From: Bacteroidota bacterium
Lineage (GTDB): Bacteria > Bacteroidota > Bacteroidia > Flavobacteriales_D > Sanyastnellaceae
Reading direction: 5' to 3'
Assembly (NCBI GenBank): GCA_002746975.1
Contig: NVXE01000006.1
Span: 146,337-210,336 of the forward strand
DNA: 64,000 nucleotides
Made by a program: the position numbers and the translations under genes. Below are positions 63,901 to 64,000 of this stretch, in pieces; the stretch's first letter is position 1; the number at the start of each line of letters is the position of its first letter. The notes beneath the pieces were generated by a model. The model saw only the letters and a program-made list of their open reading frames with translations. It ran no database searches and was not told where the DNA came from.

Positions 63901-64000
63901 TATGACAGCTACTCAGGAAGATGGTTCTTGTGATTACTGTTCTTGTTTACGAGAAGCTGTAGCTTATACTCTTACTGTAGAGGCTTCTGCTCCTGCAGCA
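60914..64000 (+). CDS. Giant Cys-rich secreted repeat protein (partial, runs off the right edge)
   Basis: An open frame of 1029 codons from ATG 60914 to the last base, with no stop. A signal peptide (VSTFALLCTGLFSVLQAQ, cut near 47) is followed by a ~185-residue domain (about residues 65-250). Six Cys repeats of about 26 residues come next (290-475), of the pattern GCTDxxACNYxxxAxxDDGS then C. A second copy of the ~185-residue domain follows (483-675), then eight more Cys repeats (684-1008), and the first residues of what looks like a third copy (VAYTLTVEASAP). Linkers with CxxxCINDxDGDGICDE punctuate the repeats. The repeat is a common motif in marine Bacteroidota secreted proteins. The T9SS tail, if any, is beyond the window. 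Confidence 0.85.
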   Translation, partial: MKSSRNNSLPMMLSIIPQLTLCRISYKKYVSTFALLCTGLFSVLQAQTPCNDPVACNYTPPISQCIRVEVVANHSGIVGSNDLSGMTTYRVFAVLTNTDDVLSAIIGDSQYPTYFNSSTSFFQHSAGSATPNGLNAAFYGALPSLAYDSWITIGLEQSPVVGEGSVNLLEDAAEPWLATFEAGNNLNISGSLGGGWYSFIGDSNAVAGADNEVLVGQFTTSGILSGQIYMQIFVNGDSQNEVRTLVNLNNACGLGGVQDCVYSPENYDCNGVCTLDTNANGICDLDEMGCTIPFACNYDATALIDNGSCEFISCITFGCLDSTACNYDPTVDYDNGTCTFPNFPYNCDGTCINDNDGDGICDEFEIFGCTDIAACNYSSGATNENGSCTYDCIGCTDPSACNFSSTASQDDGSCEFSSCATVGCTDSLACNYNPGANYNDGTCEYTSCIGCTDLNACNYSSTATIDDGSCDFCSCGGGATSGLTFTTTHSQYGLEVETVAIHSSGALAGLTTYRLYVNMELATDVVTSFTGNDIFPLSLSTTTNFYQEPIFGGVTPTNSSGPALSIIPNLLYDSWVTIGLDGPASAGESNASILPGTWGTEFENGNSFTVNDGIGSGWYILPPGASNGIADANQRILFAQLTTDGLISGSFKVQIFPNGDSTNDNRVDFTFSMGETSTGNACGCTSPIACNFNPNATYDDGSCDFISCIIFGCTDITACNYDSTADYDDGSCDYISCAGCTSTLACNYDPTATIDNGSCDFVSCLVFGCTDTTACNYDSTADYDDGSCTYSTPPYDCNGNCINDADGDGICDELEIPGCTDSTACNFTSGATNDDGSCEFLTCAGCTALLACNFDPTATIDDGSCDFISCLVFGCTDLTACNYDNTADYDDGSCTYPSPPYDCNGNCINDVDGDGICDEIDPCIGALDECGVCNGPGAIYECGCSDIPAGDCDCNGNQLDALGVCGGACAADADGNGVCDDAEFLGCMDATACNYDMTATQEDGSCDYCSCLREAVAYTLTVEASAPAA
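61106..61660 (+). repeat. First copy of the ~185-residue duplicated domain
   Basis: Encodes residues ~65-250 of the giant protein. Shared anchors with the copy at 62361 are EVVANHSG / ETVAIHSS, GMTTYRVF / GLTTYRLY, LAYDSWITIGL / LLYDSWVTIGL and GGGWYSF / GSGWYIL. The aligned order of these blocks shows a tandem domain duplication split by Cys repeats. Confidence 0.8.
61781..62338 (+). repeat. First block of Cys-rich ~26-residue repeats (six units)
   Basis: Six in-frame units beginning at CTIPFACNY (61781), with conserved ACN[YF], a polar middle, [DN][DN]GSC or NGTC, and a closing Cys. Unit 2 carries a longer linker (NCDGTCINDNDGDGICDE) before the next unit. Period is about 78-90 bp. Confidence 0.85.
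62361..62938 (+). repeat. Second copy of the ~185-residue duplicated domain
   Basis: Encodes residues ~483-675, homologous to the domain at 61106-61660 by the anchor blocks listed there. The copies differ widely at the DNA level, so the duplication is old. Confidence 0.8.
62963..63940 (+). repeat. Second block of Cys-rich repeats (eight units) with higher-order copies
   Basis: Eight units starting at CTSPIACNF (62963). Pairs of units recur nearly unchanged: a segment beginning TGTTTAGTTTTCGGA at 63203 appears again at 63521, 318 bp (106 codons) later, with the same linker NGNCINDxDGDGICDE. This shows recent higher-order duplication inside the array. Confidence 0.85.

Noticed and set aside
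61781..63940. Regularly spaced repeats that could suggest a CRISPR array.
   Set aside because: The units are in-frame protein repeats with conserved Cys codons, variable third positions and no unique spacers of fixed length.

Overview
The window is chromosomal DNA of an AT-rich, probably marine member of the Bacteroidota, most likely Flavobacteriales. Supporting signs are a complete Bat/MoxR operon, type IX secretion (T9SS) C-terminal sorting domains of types A and B, a TonB receptor with a carboxypeptidase-regulatory-like N-terminal domain, a BshC bacillithiol enzyme, the zapA-rny and serC-serA-DUF1015 gene pairs, and promoter -7 boxes of the form TAnnTTTG. Coding density is very high. No gap exceeds 160 bp, and several convergent genes overlap or nearly touch. 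I see no rRNA, tRNA, insertion sequence, prophage or CRISPR array.

Layout. 0-3 kb: end of an unknown gene, dnaN, dapD, ruvX and a HAD phosphatase. 3-9 kb: a leftward block with bshC, a T9SS type B cargo, a putative outer-membrane protein, an anti-sigma-like protein, an ECF sigma factor and an ACMSD-type decarboxylase. 9-19 kb: a peptide-binding lipoprotein, a TonB receptor, an ABC exporter, a large secreted choice-of-anchor-B protein, a class III CoA-transferase and a lytic transglycosylase. 19-30 kb: envelope and division genes (rfbC, a polysaccharide export lipoprotein, mltG, an M23 peptidase, zapA, rny, a flippase). 30-41 kb: a glutathione peroxidase, serC, serA, DUF1015, a YggS protein, priA, a Bcp peroxiredoxin, recA and a TPR lipoprotein, closed by a strong two-way terminator.

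41-45 kb: the leftward thrS-infC-rpmI-rplT translation operon, in which infC has no ATG, GTG or TTG at its real N-terminus and appears to start at AUA or AUU. 45-54 kb: the rightward operon moxR, DUF58, a small membrane protein, batA, batB, batC and a batD-batE fusion, with most genes overlapping by 4-8 bases. 54-64 kb: secreted and signalling proteins, namely an M36 metallopeptidase with a T9SS tail, a small lipoprotein, a Kazal-repeat protein, a hybrid histidine kinase, and the start of a giant cysteine-rich secreted repeat protein that runs off the right edge.

The most notable items are the giant repeat protein (two copies of a ~185-residue domain separated by blocks of ~26-residue Cys repeats, with a third copy apparently starting at the edge), the BatD-BatE fusion that sits on an A5 run, the non-canonical infC start, and the dockerin-like C-termini of two secreted proteins that lack a recognisable T9SS tail.
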